64,000 nucleotides of DNA, from the NCBI GenBank assembly GCA_028281045.1, contig JANQKP010000006.1, positions 186,001 to 250,000 on the forward strand. The letters run 5' to 3'. How positions within the stretch are numbered: position 1 is the stretch's first letter; each line of letters opens with the position of its first letter. This document shows, in pieces, positions 1 through 7,996 of the stretch. The position numbers and the translations under genes are program-made. The notes beneath the pieces are model-generated. The model ran no database searches and had not been told where the DNA came from. It saw nothing but the letters and a program-made list of their open reading frames with translations. The stretch is from Candidatus Altimarinota bacterium. GTDB lineage: Bacteria; Patescibacteriota; Gracilibacteria; UM-FILTER-43-11.

Positions 1-207
1 AATCATAAGGGTATGATGCACTTTGGACCAACGCTACAGAAAGAAGATCCTCAGCTTGAGATTTTTATCGTAGATTTCGATGGTGATCTGTATGACAAAG
101 AAATTAGTTTTACCCCTCTTAAATTTGTGCGAGAAGTGCTACAATTTGAAAGCTTTGAAGACCTCAAAGCGCAAATTGAGAAAGACTTACAAGCGCTTAA
201 TGATTAA
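1..207 (+). CDS. ribF: Riboflavin kinase/FMN adenylyltransferase, C-terminal fragment
   Basis: The frame is open from base 1 and stops at 205-207, so only the last 68 residues are present; the gene begins before the window. The tail has the RibF riboflavin-kinase ending: a GMMHFGPTL segment (the family's conserved GxxxxGxxPT region), then IVDFDGDLYDKEI, a conserved acidic motif, and a final helix with a LKAQIEKDL pattern. The family phosphorylates riboflavin to FMN and adenylates FMN to FAD in the cytoplasm. The 3' end overlaps the MurE-like gene by 8 bases, which suggests translational coupling. ribE and ribH lie far away at about 45.3-46.4 kb. Confidence 0.85.
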   Translation, partial: NHKGMMHFGPTLQKEDPQLEIFIVDFDGDLYDKEISFTPLKFVREVLQFESFEDLKAQIEKDLQALND

Positions 208-1525
208 TTTTCTCCGTAAAATCATCAGCCCAGATAATTTCTTTAGACTGCTCTGGCATAAATCTAAAGCCATTCTGGCAAACCTGATTTACGGTTTTCC
301 AGGAAAGAAGCTTGTCGTGATTGGAATTACTGGAACGAACGGTAAAACCACCACCACTTACTTAGCAGAATCTATGCTGAGAGCCGCAGGAAAGAAGGTG
401 GCCATGTTTTCTACGGTGGAATTTAGTATTGATGGAGAAAAGAAAGCAAATCCAACCAAGATGACCACGCTTTCGCCGTTTAAAATACAAAAGTTCTTAA
501 AAGAATGTGTAAAAAAAGACATTGAGTACGTGGTTTTGGAAACGTCTTCACATGCACTTCATCAGCATAGGCTTTGGGGCATTCCATTTAGAATTGCGGT
601 GATTACCAATATCACCCATGAGCATTTGGATTACCACAAAACCATGGAGAAGTATAAAAATGCGAAGAAGATGCTCTTCGAGCAAATGCAAAAAGCTTGT
701 AAGAAGAAAACACCTAAAGCACTTGAAGGGCTCACCATGGCCAAAGGGGCCATGGTGCTCAACACCGCAGACGATTACTACGAAGAATTTTCACAAATGG
801 CATGTCCGGTGAAAATTTCTTACGGTTTAGACAAAGGTGTATTGCATGCAGCAGATATTAATGTGAATAAAGAAGGTTCTAAATTTAAGTTGAACTACCA
901 AGAAGAGGGAATAGACGTAGAAATGAATATGACCGGGACCTATAACATAGAAAATGCCATGGCTGCTGCTGGAGCAGCGCTAGCGTGTAATGCAAAACTT
1001 GCAGACATTAAAAAAGGCCTTAAAGATTTCGATGGAATCCAAGGCCGTGGAGAGAAAATAAAATCGCCAAAAGGCTTCGAGGCCATTGTCGATTTTGCTT
1101 TAACTGCAGATTCACTAGATAGGCTTTATAAAGGCATTAAAGATACGAATCCAAACCGTATTTTAGGCCTTATTGGAAGCTGTGGTGACCGCGATTTTGA
1201 AAAGCGCCCTGACCTTGGCCGCATTGTAGCCACCTACTGTGATATTACCGTGGTAACCGATGAAGAAACCTACGGAGAAGACCCTAAAAAAATCATGGAT
1301 GAAGTTTACGCAGGGGCAAAAGCTACCGGCAAACATGAGAACGAAGAAATCTACCTAATTGAAGACAGAAAAGAGGCGATAGAATTCTTAATTAAAGAAG
1401 CTTTAGAAGGAGATGTGGTAGTGATTACCGGTATGGGACACTTTGATAAACGCAATACCATAAACGGAGCTATAGATTGGAAAGAAGCCGAAATTGTAGA
1501 AGAAATTATTAAGCAAAATGCCTGA
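200..1525 (+). CDS. MurE-like Mur ligase lacking the usual N-terminal domain
   Basis: This is an ATP-dependent Mur ligase of about 441 residues. The P-loop GTNGKTTTT is near residue 45, and ETSSHALHQHR and TNITHEHLDYH match the MurE central domain; a C-terminal Mur ligase domain follows. In typical MurE the P-loop lies near residue 110, so most of the N-terminal UDP-binding domain seems to be missing. The amino-acid-selecting DNPR motif of meso-diaminopimelate enzymes is replaced by a TDEETYGEDP stretch, so the amino acid added cannot be read. I chose ATG 200, which overlaps the ribF stop; an upstream ATG at 80 would run deep inside ribF. It overlaps truB by 8 bases. It is either a peptidoglycan ligase or a related enzyme acting on a smaller substrate. 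Confidence 0.75.
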   Translation: MINFLRKIISPDNFFRLLWHKSKAILANLIYGFPGKKLVVIGITGTNGKTTTTYLAESMLRAAGKKVAMFSTVEFSIDGEKKANPTKMTTLSPFKIQKFLKECVKKDIEYVVLETSSHALHQHRLWGIPFRIAVITNITHEHLDYHKTMEKYKNAKKMLFEQMQKACKKKTPKALEGLTMAKGAMVLNTADDYYEEFSQMACPVKISYGLDKGVLHAADINVNKEGSKFKLNYQEEGIDVEMNMTGTYNIENAMAAAGAALACNAKLADIKKGLKDFDGIQGRGEKIKSPKGFEAIVDFALTADSLDRLYKGIKDTNPNRILGLIGSCGDRDFEKRPDLGRIVATYCDITVVTDEETYGEDPKKIMDEVYAGAKATGKHENEEIYLIEDRKEAIEFLIKEALEGDVVVITGMGHFDKRNTINGAIDWKEAEIVEEIIKQNA

Positions 1526-2228
1526 GGGACTACTACTTATTAATAAACCACTAGATTGGACCAGCTTTGATGTTGTGGCTAAGGCCAGAAACATTTTAGA
1601 TGTACGCAAAATTGGGCACACGGGGACTTTAGACCCAAAAGCCACAGGCGTTTTGGTGCTTGCTGTGGGCAAAGCCACTAAGCTCATTGAATTTTTAGTG
1701 AAGCAAGATAAAGAATACGAAGCAGAAATTACTTTAGGAGCTACTTCTATAACCGATGACAGCGAAGGACCTATTACAGAAGTAGAAAACGCCAAAGAGC
1801 CTTCAAAAGAAGACATTGAAGAAGCTTTAAAACAATTTGTAGGCACCTTTGAGCAGCTCCCCCCAGATTTTTCTGCAAAAAAGGTAGGAGGTAAGCGCGC
1901 CCACAAGGCTGCGCGTGCCGGAAAGCCCCTAGAATTAAAACCTCAAGAGGTTACTATGCACTCTATTAATATTTTAGGCTATAGTTATCCAAAACTAACC
2001 CTGCGCCTGGAGGTAGGTAGTGGTTTTTACGTGAGAAGTCTAGCCAGAGACCTCGGAAAAGCCTTAGAAACTGGAGGATATTTAAGCGGCCTTATAAGAA
2101 CCCGCGTAGGAGACTTTTTATTGACAGACTGTGTTAAAATTGAGAATGTAGAGCCTCAAAAAATATTGCCTCTCTCTAGTATTGTTGGACAACTTCCAGC
2201 CGTTGCTAGACAGAAAATAGGTCTATAA
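1518..2228 (+). CDS. truB: tRNA pseudouridine(55) synthase
   Basis: TruB converts U55 of the tRNA T-loop to pseudouridine. The protein has 236 residues. It opens with the typical GLLLINKPLDWTSFDVV, and the catalytic motif GHTGTLDPKATGVL carries the active-site Asp. KEYEAEITLG and the later GFYVRSLARDLG motif are also standard. The C-terminus is short, without a recognisable PUA domain, as in the shorter bacterial forms. It overlaps the preceding Mur ligase gene by 8 bases and probably belongs to the ribF-murE-truB run; in many bacteria truB and ribF are neighbours. Confidence 0.95.
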   Translation: MPEGLLLINKPLDWTSFDVVAKARNILDVRKIGHTGTLDPKATGVLVLAVGKATKLIEFLVKQDKEYEAEITLGATSITDDSEGPITEVENAKEPSKEDIEEALKQFVGTFEQLPPDFSAKKVGGKRAHKAARAGKPLELKPQEVTMHSINILGYSYPKLTLRLEVGSGFYVRSLARDLGKALETGGYLSGLIRTRVGDFLLTDCVKIENVEPQKILPLSSIVGQLPAVARQKIGL

Positions 2229-2237
2229 CCCCCTCCC

Positions 2238-3071
2238 ATGTCCTTAACACAAAGCTTTGCTTCCCCAGAAGAGTTTAAACTTGGCAGCGCCCAAGGAGAA
2301 GTCTGTGAAACAGATGTTCAATTCCAAGAACGTCTTTTAGATCGGGTTCAGGCTTGGATGGAAAGCGGAAGAGCACAGATGGTAGAAACCTTAAATGGTT
2401 TACCTGGTGGTGGTAAAACAGATGCCACCCAGTTAAGCGTAGAAGCTTTAGCTGAGCAATTTGGTGCAGATCATGTAGTGACTATTGAAGTAGATGACTA
2501 CGTCGCTACAGAGCGTGGTTCAAGAGCTCGCAGAGAGCTTGTGCAAAGCAAAGAGCACTATATGGAAAATGTACTGAATACGAGGCAGCTCCTTCGTATT
2601 ATTCGCGAAGTTTACAAATTAGATGAACGTAGCGGCTGGCTTCACAACGGTTTTGTTTATAAAGACGGGAAAATAGTAGATGGAGGAAAGAGGGGTGTGC
2701 TTCCAGGCCGTAAGGCTCTAGTGGTTTCAGGAATTCATGCAGATCATTTTGTGCGTGAAGCCCTTGGACCAGAGGCTGTAGATGCTGTGAATGTATTTAA
2801 TTATAGCCCAGCTGATATGGCCCTTATGTCTGCCGTAGGTAGAGACATTAAAAAAGGCCACGATCCTCACTTTATTACTGATTTCCGTAGAAGAGAATTT
2901 AGTTACCTGCTTCCAGAAATGGTAGCTTCTTTAAAAGGCGCTGACATTGTAAGAGACAACACGAAAAACGTAACCCGTTGGGCAGGAGGAAGCTTTTATT
3001 ATCCTCAAAGTCACCTTAGCTCAAACCAGACACAAGATCTAAGAGAACCTCTTCCGGATCAGATGCTTTAG
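2238..3071 (+). CDS. P-loop kinase related to uridine kinase/phosphoribulokinase
   Basis: A 277-residue protein with a glycine-rich Walker A (LPGGGKTDAT, about residues 54-63), a following EVDDY motif in the place of the uridine-kinase substrate-binding DDF/Y, and a later segment RDIKKGHDPHFITDFRRREF that resembles the arginine-rich lid region of uridine kinases. The substrate cannot be named from sequence. It lies 9 bases after truB and is probably the last gene of that run. Its last 56 bases overlap the 3' end of tpiA on the other strand. The start is preceded by a C-rich stretch with no Shine-Dalgarno. Confidence 0.65.
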   Translation: MSLTQSFASPEEFKLGSAQGEVCETDVQFQERLLDRVQAWMESGRAQMVETLNGLPGGGKTDATQLSVEALAEQFGADHVVTIEVDDYVATERGSRARRELVQSKEHYMENVLNTRQLLRIIREVYKLDERSGWLHNGFVYKDGKIVDGGKRGVLPGRKALVVSGIHADHFVREALGPEAVDAVNVFNYSPADMALMSAVGRDIKKGHDPHFITDFRRREFSYLLPEMVASLKGADIVRDNTKNVTRWAGGSFYYPQSHLSSNQTQDLREPLPDQML

Positions 3072-3660
3072 TGACACCGCTAGCAAGTAATACACCTTTA
3101 GCGCCAAGCTCTAGGGATTTTTTAACGTCTGCGCCATTTTTTACACCTGCACCCACAAGACATTTGTCATTAATGAGCTTAGCGGCGTCTGAAACAATTT
3201 CAGGCTGCGCCGTAGACACAGAAATATCTCCACCAATGAGTTCTGGTGGTTCTACAGCAATTAGAGTTGGGTCTAAGTCTACAAAAGAAGCCCCTTCTTC
3301 AGGATCTTGGGCACAAAGGACTACTTCCAGACCCAGTTCTTTCGCTCTTTCAATGCTTTTTTGAATTACATCGCGTTCTAAACGTCTTTCGGAATGATTC
3401 AGCAGTGTGCCTTTTGCTCCAGCAGCTTCAACCGCCTCCGGCAGAATATGACCCGTATTACTACCAAAACCTACAGGATCTATATGCTGAGCATAAACAG
3501 GAATGGAAACTGCCTGGGCAATACGATAAAGATCCGCTGCTTGTACCGCGATACGGATATCGGCTCCAGTTTCTTTGGCAACTTTGTCGTGGATCATCGC
3601 TAAAGCAAGCGCAGCATCACCAGTTGCAGATTCGTAGGTTTTAAAATTCGTAATAATCAT
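3016..3660 (-). CDS. tpiA: Triosephosphate isomerase, archaeal type
   Basis: This interconverts dihydroxyacetone phosphate and glyceraldehyde-3-phosphate. At 214 residues it is much shorter than bacterial TIM (about 250) and fits the archaeal form. Catalytic residues are Lys7 in NFKTY, His89 in LLNHSERR and Glu137 in AVEPPELIGG. The phosphate loops appear as GAGVKNGADV and GVLLASGVTKA. The segment YAQHIDPVGFGSNTGHILPE closely resembles Pyrococcus-type TIM as I remember it. The 3' end overlaps the convergent kinase gene by 56 bases. It lies 9 bases downstream of the HTH gene that starts at 4266, so it may be co-transcribed with it. Archaeal origin is an inference from motif likeness and length. 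Confidence 0.93.
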   Translation of the reverse strand: MIITNFKTYESATGDAALALAMIHDKVAKETGADIRIAVQAADLYRIAQAVSIPVYAQHIDPVGFGSNTGHILPEAVEAAGAKGTLLNHSERRLERDVIQKSIERAKELGLEVVLCAQDPEEGASFVDLDPTLIAVEPPELIGGDISVSTAQPEIVSDAAKLINDKCLVGAGVKNGADVKKSLELGAKGVLLASGVTKASDPEEVLLDLVSGLS

Positions 3661-3669
3661 GGCTTTAGT

Positions 3670-4266
3670 TTACCCGAAAGCCCAGAAGAGGAAAAGAATA
3701 GGTTCAACCACAAGCAGAGTTCCTACAAGAGATAGGTATACCCATTTAAGTACGCGCTCTGATTGAAGCTGACGCTCTGTTTCACTGATCTTCTCAGTAA
3801 GTTCCACTTCTTTCTTTTGCATAGTGACCTGAGCTTCTTTAAGCTCTTTTTCTTTGCGGTTGAAGTCTAGTAGAGGAACCATGTTCTTTAGCTGAGCTTC
3901 AAGTTGCCCAACGCGGTATGTTGCTGCATCTAGACGCTCTTGCTTCTCTTTAATTTCCTTCTTACTTTCAGCGTAAAGTTCTTTATAAACTCCTTCTTCT
4001 TTCGTTTTAACTTCTTTTACCTTCACATCTTTAACCGCAGGCACAGAAGCTTTAGTTGTTTCTTTCGGTGTAGAAGCTTGTTCTCCATCAATAAAATGCC
4101 CAATTTGATCCTGAATGATCTTATCTACATCAGTTTGCTTAATCATTACTTTACGACCATTCTTTTTGGTTTTAAAGCGATTTTTACGAATGTAGCGATC
4201 AATGGTGCGAGTAGATACTTTTAGAATCTTACTAGCTTCAGTGCGATCAACGTATTTAATGGACAT
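3670..4266 (-). CDS. Helix-turn-helix protein with C-terminal membrane anchor
   Basis: The 198-residue protein begins with a MerR/excisionase-like HTH (about residues 1-55; VDRTEASKILKVSTRTIDRY followed by a basic stretch). A low-complexity linker leads to a coiled coil of about 80 residues, and the C-terminus is a single hydrophobic helix (VYLSLVGTLLVVEPILFLFW). A DNA-binding head tethered to the membrane through a coiled coil is the simplest reading. Its target is unknown; it could regulate transcription or anchor DNA. A TTGACC-17-TATACT promoter lies about 80 bases upstream. No similar protein is recognised. Confidence 0.7.
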   Translation of the reverse strand: MSIKYVDRTEASKILKVSTRTIDRYIRKNRFKTKKNGRKVMIKQTDVDKIIQDQIGHFIDGEQASTPKETTKASVPAVKDVKVKEVKTKEEGVYKELYAESKKEIKEKQERLDAATYRVGQLEAQLKNMVPLLDFNRKEKELKEAQVTMQKKEVELTEKISETERQLQSERVLKWVYLSLVGTLLVVEPILFLFWAFG

Positions 4267-4344
4267 ATTGACGATAATTTTTAATTTGTAATTTTGGGCT
4301 TATGTTCGACAAGCAAAAAAGTACTTGTGGAAGGCGTTAACGTA

Positions 4345-4373
4345 AGTATAGTTGGACACCCTATAAGGGTCAA
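4345..4373 (-). promoter_or_regulatory. Sigma-70 promoter for the membrane HTH gene
   Basis: On the minus strand the -35 TTGACC (4368-4373) and the -10 TATACT (4345-4350) are 17 bases apart. Transcription would start near 4338, leaving a leader of about 70 bases before the ATG at 4266. Confidence 0.65.
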
Positions 4374-4394
4374 TTATTTACTATGATTTTAGAC

Positions 4395-4420
4395 AAAAAA
4401 AGCTAGCTAAAATAGCTAAC
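4395..4420 (-). terminator. Intrinsic terminator after the 4439-5023 gene
   Basis: On the minus strand an 8-bp stem (4413-4420 with 4402-4409, one G-T pair, 3-base loop) is followed by seven T. It lies 19 bases past the stop codon of the hypothetical gene. Confidence 0.75.
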
Positions 4421-4438
4421 TCATACTGTAATCATATT

Positions 4439-5023
4439 TTAAGCAATATTTGTATTGGGCTCTATGGTTCCTGGGCCTTCAACATAGGCCTGAATCGCTG
4501 CCTTACTTTCTTGTTTGGCCATGCGCTCTCTTCTGCGGGCATGAAATTCCTCTTCGGAAATAACAATAGCTGTTTTTGAATCTAGTTTTTTAAGTATGGC
4601 TATAAATCTTTTTCCATATTCTTTAAAATTTGGATAATTTAAGCCATAAAGCCTTTCTTTTATTTCGTCTTCAAGGGCCTGAGTTGGTTCTAATTCAAAA
4701 ATGGTAATTAAGTCAGCCACTGCAAAGTCTGGTCTGTCGGTGTCTTTAAAATAATTAACTCCAAGGCGAAGTGCCTGCACAGTTTCCTCTGGAGAATTTG
4801 CATGAAGCATAGCCTTGGTATAGTAGGCATAAACTTTTTTTGTTTCTCCTTTATCTAGAGCAGCCCGCCCTGCCTCTACTGCTGCCTGAAATTGAGCCGG
4901 GTCTTTTTCAAAATGAGCTTTTTCTACACTGCTAAACCTCCCTATACGATTCCTTAAACCACTACTCATTTCTATGAGCATATTTTTTCGTGTACCACGA
5001 ACTTGTGAAGGGGCTTTTTTCAT
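4439..5023 (-). CDS. Hypothetical helical protein
   Basis: A 194-residue, mostly helical protein with no signal peptide or membrane segment. Residues 45-130 contain alternating helical segments (AVEAGRAALDKGETKKVYAY, then VQALRLGVNYF and VADLITIFELEP) that could form TPR-like repeats, but no clear TPR consensus is present. The C-terminus is a basic helix followed by a polar tail. I do not recognise the family. It has its own promoter inside the end of carA and its own terminator, so it appears to be a single-gene unit. Confidence 0.6.
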   Translation of the reverse strand: MKKAPSQVRGTRKNMLIEMSSGLRNRIGRFSSVEKAHFEKDPAQFQAAVEAGRAALDKGETKKVYAYYTKAMLHANSPEETVQALRLGVNYFKDTDRPDFAVADLITIFELEPTQALEDEIKERLYGLNYPNFKEYGKRFIAILKKLDSKTAIVISEEEFHARRRERMAKQESKAAIQAYVEGPGTIEPNTNIA

Positions 5024-5042
5024 TTGTATTTATTTCACCCCT

Positions 5043-5071
5043 ATTATACGCCTATTTGGCAATCTTGTCGA
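5043..5071 (-). promoter_or_regulatory. Promoter for the 4439-5023 gene, inside carA
   Basis: TCGACA (5066-5071) and a perfect TATAAT (5043-5048) are separated by 17 bases on the minus strand. The -35 lies in the last codons of carA. The leader would be about 15 bases long. Confidence 0.6.
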
Positions 5072-6155
5072 TGAACTCGTCGAATAGATAGGCCGCATCT
5101 TCTGGCCCAGGACTTGCTTCCGGATGGAATTGAACTGAGAGCCACGGTTTTGAGTTGTGTCTTAATCCCGCCACGGTGTCATCGTTGGCATTTACAAACC
5201 AAGTTTTCCAACCTTTTGGAAGTGTTTTGGCATCCACCGCATATCCATGATTCTGACTAGTGATATAACAGCGTCCAGTGTCCACATCAATACAGGGTTG
5301 GTTTGCAGAGCGATGTCCATATTTCAGCTTGTAGGTATCTGCACCAACAGCTAGACCCATGATTTGGCTTCCTAAACAGATTCCAAAAATAGGCTTCCCT
5401 TCTTTCATGGCATATTTAACAGAATCTATCGTTTTATCTGCCATTTTAGGATCTCCAGGTCCGTTACTTACAAAAAGTCCGTCGTATTTTCCTTTAAGTT
5501 CTGCAATATCGTAGTCCCACGGAAGACGAATCACTTCTACTCCACGTTCTAGGAAATTACGGATGATATTGTGCTTAATTCCACAGTCCAGTAGTGCAAT
5601 AGTAGCTTTTTTCTTTCCTTTACCCTTAATAATGGTTTTCTTATTTACACTTACTTCAGCCACTAGGTTGGTTACATTTGGATCTTCAAAATCCATTCCT
5701 TTTGAATATTTTGTGCTTTCTGGGGCAATTTTTCCAAGCATCACTCCGTGTTCACGAAGTTTTTTAGTGAGCGCGCGAGTGTCTACCCCTTGAATCGCTG
5801 GTACCTTATGTTTTTTCAGGAAATCTGAAAGCGATTTCTTCGCTTGCCAGTGATGATGTTCTTCTGAGTATTCAGAAACAATAAGCCCACGAAGATGAAT
5901 CTTTCCAGATTCCATCATTGTGCTTACTCCTTCCAGCATTTTTTCTGCAGGAACCCCGTAGTTTCCAATAAGGGGGTAGGTTAAAACTAGAATTTGTCCG
6001 CGGTAACTTGGATCTGTAAGTGTTTCTGGGTAGCCCACCATACTGGTGTTAAAAACAACTTCGCCATCAACAAAGCAGTCCTTGCCTTTTGGTTCATCAC
6101 CAAATGACTCACCAATATATTCAGAGCCATCCGCAAGTATAAGTTTTAGTTTCAT
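5052..6155 (-). CDS. carA: Carbamoyl-phosphate synthase small (glutaminase) subunit
   Basis: CarA hydrolyses glutamine and passes ammonia to CarB for carbamoyl-phosphate synthesis, feeding pyrimidines and arginine. The protein has 367 residues: an N-terminal CarA domain (FNTSMVGYPETLTDPSY) and a class I glutamine amidotransferase with nucleophile Cys260 in GICLGSQ and the catalytic HPE in QFHPEASPGP. carB is not next to it and is not in the window. The start codon overlaps the recJ stop by one base (TAATG on the minus strand), so the two genes are probably co-translated. pyrF, another pyrimidine gene, lies about 23 kb away. Confidence 0.96.
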   Translation of the reverse strand: MKLKLILADGSEYIGESFGDEPKGKDCFVDGEVVFNTSMVGYPETLTDPSYRGQILVLTYPLIGNYGVPAEKMLEGVSTMMESGKIHLRGLIVSEYSEEHHHWQAKKSLSDFLKKHKVPAIQGVDTRALTKKLREHGVMLGKIAPESTKYSKGMDFEDPNVTNLVAEVSVNKKTIIKGKGKKKATIALLDCGIKHNIIRNFLERGVEVIRLPWDYDIAELKGKYDGLFVSNGPGDPKMADKTIDSVKYAMKEGKPIFGICLGSQIMGLAVGADTYKLKYGHRSANQPCIDVDTGRCYITSQNHGYAVDAKTLPKGWKTWFVNANDDTVAGLRHNSKPWLSVQFHPEASPGPEDAAYLFDEFIDKIAK

Positions 6156-7828
6156 TAGTTTTCAGAAGGTTTTAAATCTAACACTTTAAGTTGTACATTT
6201 TTGTTGCCGTTCCACTCGTTAATTTCAAGTGTGCAGGCAATGTCATAACTCAAGGTCGGATCAATTTTACCAAGATGCTGTCCAAAACGGAAGGCAATTG
6301 CTTTAAAAGTTTCATCTCCAGCCAGAACAGGGAATTGTAAGTGTTCTCCGGTTTTACCAACGGGGCGAATATCTAAAATTTTCGTGTTTTTAATCACTAC
6401 CGCAGGTTCTGGATTGTCTTGTCCAAAAGGTCCAAGGGGTTTTAAGGATTCCACCGTTTCCATAGAAACTTCACTTGGATTAATTTCACAATCTAAATGA
6501 AGTGTCGCTTTAAAATCTTCTGGATCAATGGCTTTTTCTCCAGCGGCTTTTACTTTTTCTAAGAAATCTAAAAGATTATCTTTAGGCAAAGTGAATCCAC
6601 CGGCCATCACATGGCCACCAAAGGCTGTGAAGAGATCTCTCATATTTTCGCGAAGCAACCCCGTGATATCAAAATTGTTTACGCTACGCATTGAGGCGAC
6701 TAAAGTATCGCCCTTATCTTGCATTACAATCGCAGGGCGACCATAAGTTTCTGCTACGCGACTAGCGATTAAACCAAGAAGTCCAGAGCGCCAGGCTTTA
6801 GAAACAATCACGACAATATGAGGAAGCGGCCTGCTTTCCATGTAGCGATGTACTCCTTTCATATATTCTTCCAGGAGTCCTTTGCGTTGCTCGTTGAGCT
6901 TATTTAAAATTTCTACTTTTTCTAAGTTCCCAAGTAGTAGTTCCAGACTATGGTCCGGAACATCTAGGCGCCCTGCGGCATTGATGCGCGGGCCAATGTG
7001 AAATCCAAGAGTAATAGAAGTAATATCATCTTTTTTAGCTCCAGAATCATCTAAAAGTTTAGAAATTCCTGGATGAGAACCTTGCATAAGACTGTTTAAA
7101 CCTTCTTTTACCATCACCCGGTTTTCTTGATTTAAAAGAGACATACAATCTCCTACGGTTCCAAGGGCGGCAATTCCAATTTGAGACTTTATATAAGTAT
7201 CAGCGGCTTCTTTATCCATATATAAAGGAGCTAGCGCTGAAATAAGTTTAAAGGCAATCCCGCTTCCGCAGATTTCCTTATTTTCATAAGGACAATCTGT
7301 TTGATGCGGATTAACAATGGCCACCGCAGGTGGCAGTTCCGCAGGCATCGTATGATGATCGGTCACTACCGTATCTATTCCATACTTTTTGGCCCGTTTA
7401 ATTTCTTCTAAGTTAGACGTTCCACTATCTACCGTAATAATAAGTTTCACATCTTCTTCGTGAAACTTATCTATAAAGTAATCTTTAAGTCCGTAGCCAT
7501 CTTTTTCACGATCTGGAAGCGTGTAAGAAACATCAGCCCCCTGTTTTTTAAGAAAATCGTAAACAATAGCGGTTCCGGTAATACCATCTACGTCATAATC
7601 TCCAAAGATCATGATTTTTTCTCCGTTTTCAACAGCAGATTGAATACGCTTAATAGCTTTATCCATGTCTTTTAGAGACATGGGATCTAAGAGTTGCTCA
7701 AAAGAACCATCAAAAAAGATGTCTTTTTCTTCTTTCGACGAAATACCTCTGTTTTTCAGTAGTTTCTCAATTAAATCGAGACCTTGGTCTTCCGATTTAA
7801 TGTTCCATTTTTTTCCTAGAACACTCAT
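6155..7828 (-). CDS. recJ: Single-stranded-DNA-specific exonuclease RecJ
   Basis: RecJ degrades single-stranded DNA 5' to 3' in recombination and repair. The 557-residue protein shows the DHH phosphoesterase motifs in order: DYDVDGITGTAI, TVDSGTSN, VTDHHTMP with the DHH triad, and VNPHQTDCPY. The DHHA1 domain follows (GGHVMAGGFTL), then a C-terminal OB-like domain. Length is normal for the family. carA follows with a one-base overlap. The start ATG is preceded by a C-rich sequence and no Shine-Dalgarno. Confidence 0.95.
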   Translation of the reverse strand: MSVLGKKWNIKSEDQGLDLIEKLLKNRGISSKEEKDIFFDGSFEQLLDPMSLKDMDKAIKRIQSAVENGEKIMIFGDYDVDGITGTAIVYDFLKKQGADVSYTLPDREKDGYGLKDYFIDKFHEEDVKLIITVDSGTSNLEEIKRAKKYGIDTVVTDHHTMPAELPPAVAIVNPHQTDCPYENKEICGSGIAFKLISALAPLYMDKEAADTYIKSQIGIAALGTVGDCMSLLNQENRVMVKEGLNSLMQGSHPGISKLLDDSGAKKDDITSITLGFHIGPRINAAGRLDVPDHSLELLLGNLEKVEILNKLNEQRKGLLEEYMKGVHRYMESRPLPHIVVIVSKAWRSGLLGLIASRVAETYGRPAIVMQDKGDTLVASMRSVNNFDITGLLRENMRDLFTAFGGHVMAGGFTLPKDNLLDFLEKVKAAGEKAIDPEDFKATLHLDCEINPSEVSMETVESLKPLGPFGQDNPEPAVVIKNTKILDIRPVGKTGEHLQFPVLAGDETFKAIAFRFGQHLGKIDPTLSYDIACTLEINEWNGNKNVQLKVLDLKPSEN

Positions 7829-7949
7829 ATGGAGGCATTATTTGGTAATCCATAATAGCCATTTTCACTATGAAAAAGCAAGAAATAGAGGTGAAAATTG
7901 GAAAAAATAAGAAAAACAGCTCTTTTTCCTTATTTTAAGCCAAAAACCC

Positions 7950-7978
7950 TTGTTTTTCGGGCCTTTTTTTGGTATAAT
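7950..7978 (+). promoter_or_regulatory. Promoter for the coupling-ATPase gene
   Basis: TTGTTT (7950-7955), 17 bases, then TATAAT (7973-7978). The predicted RNA start is about 12 bases before the ATG at 7997, leaving almost no leader. Confidence 0.6.
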
Positions 7979-7996
7979 ATTTAGATAAATTTATCT

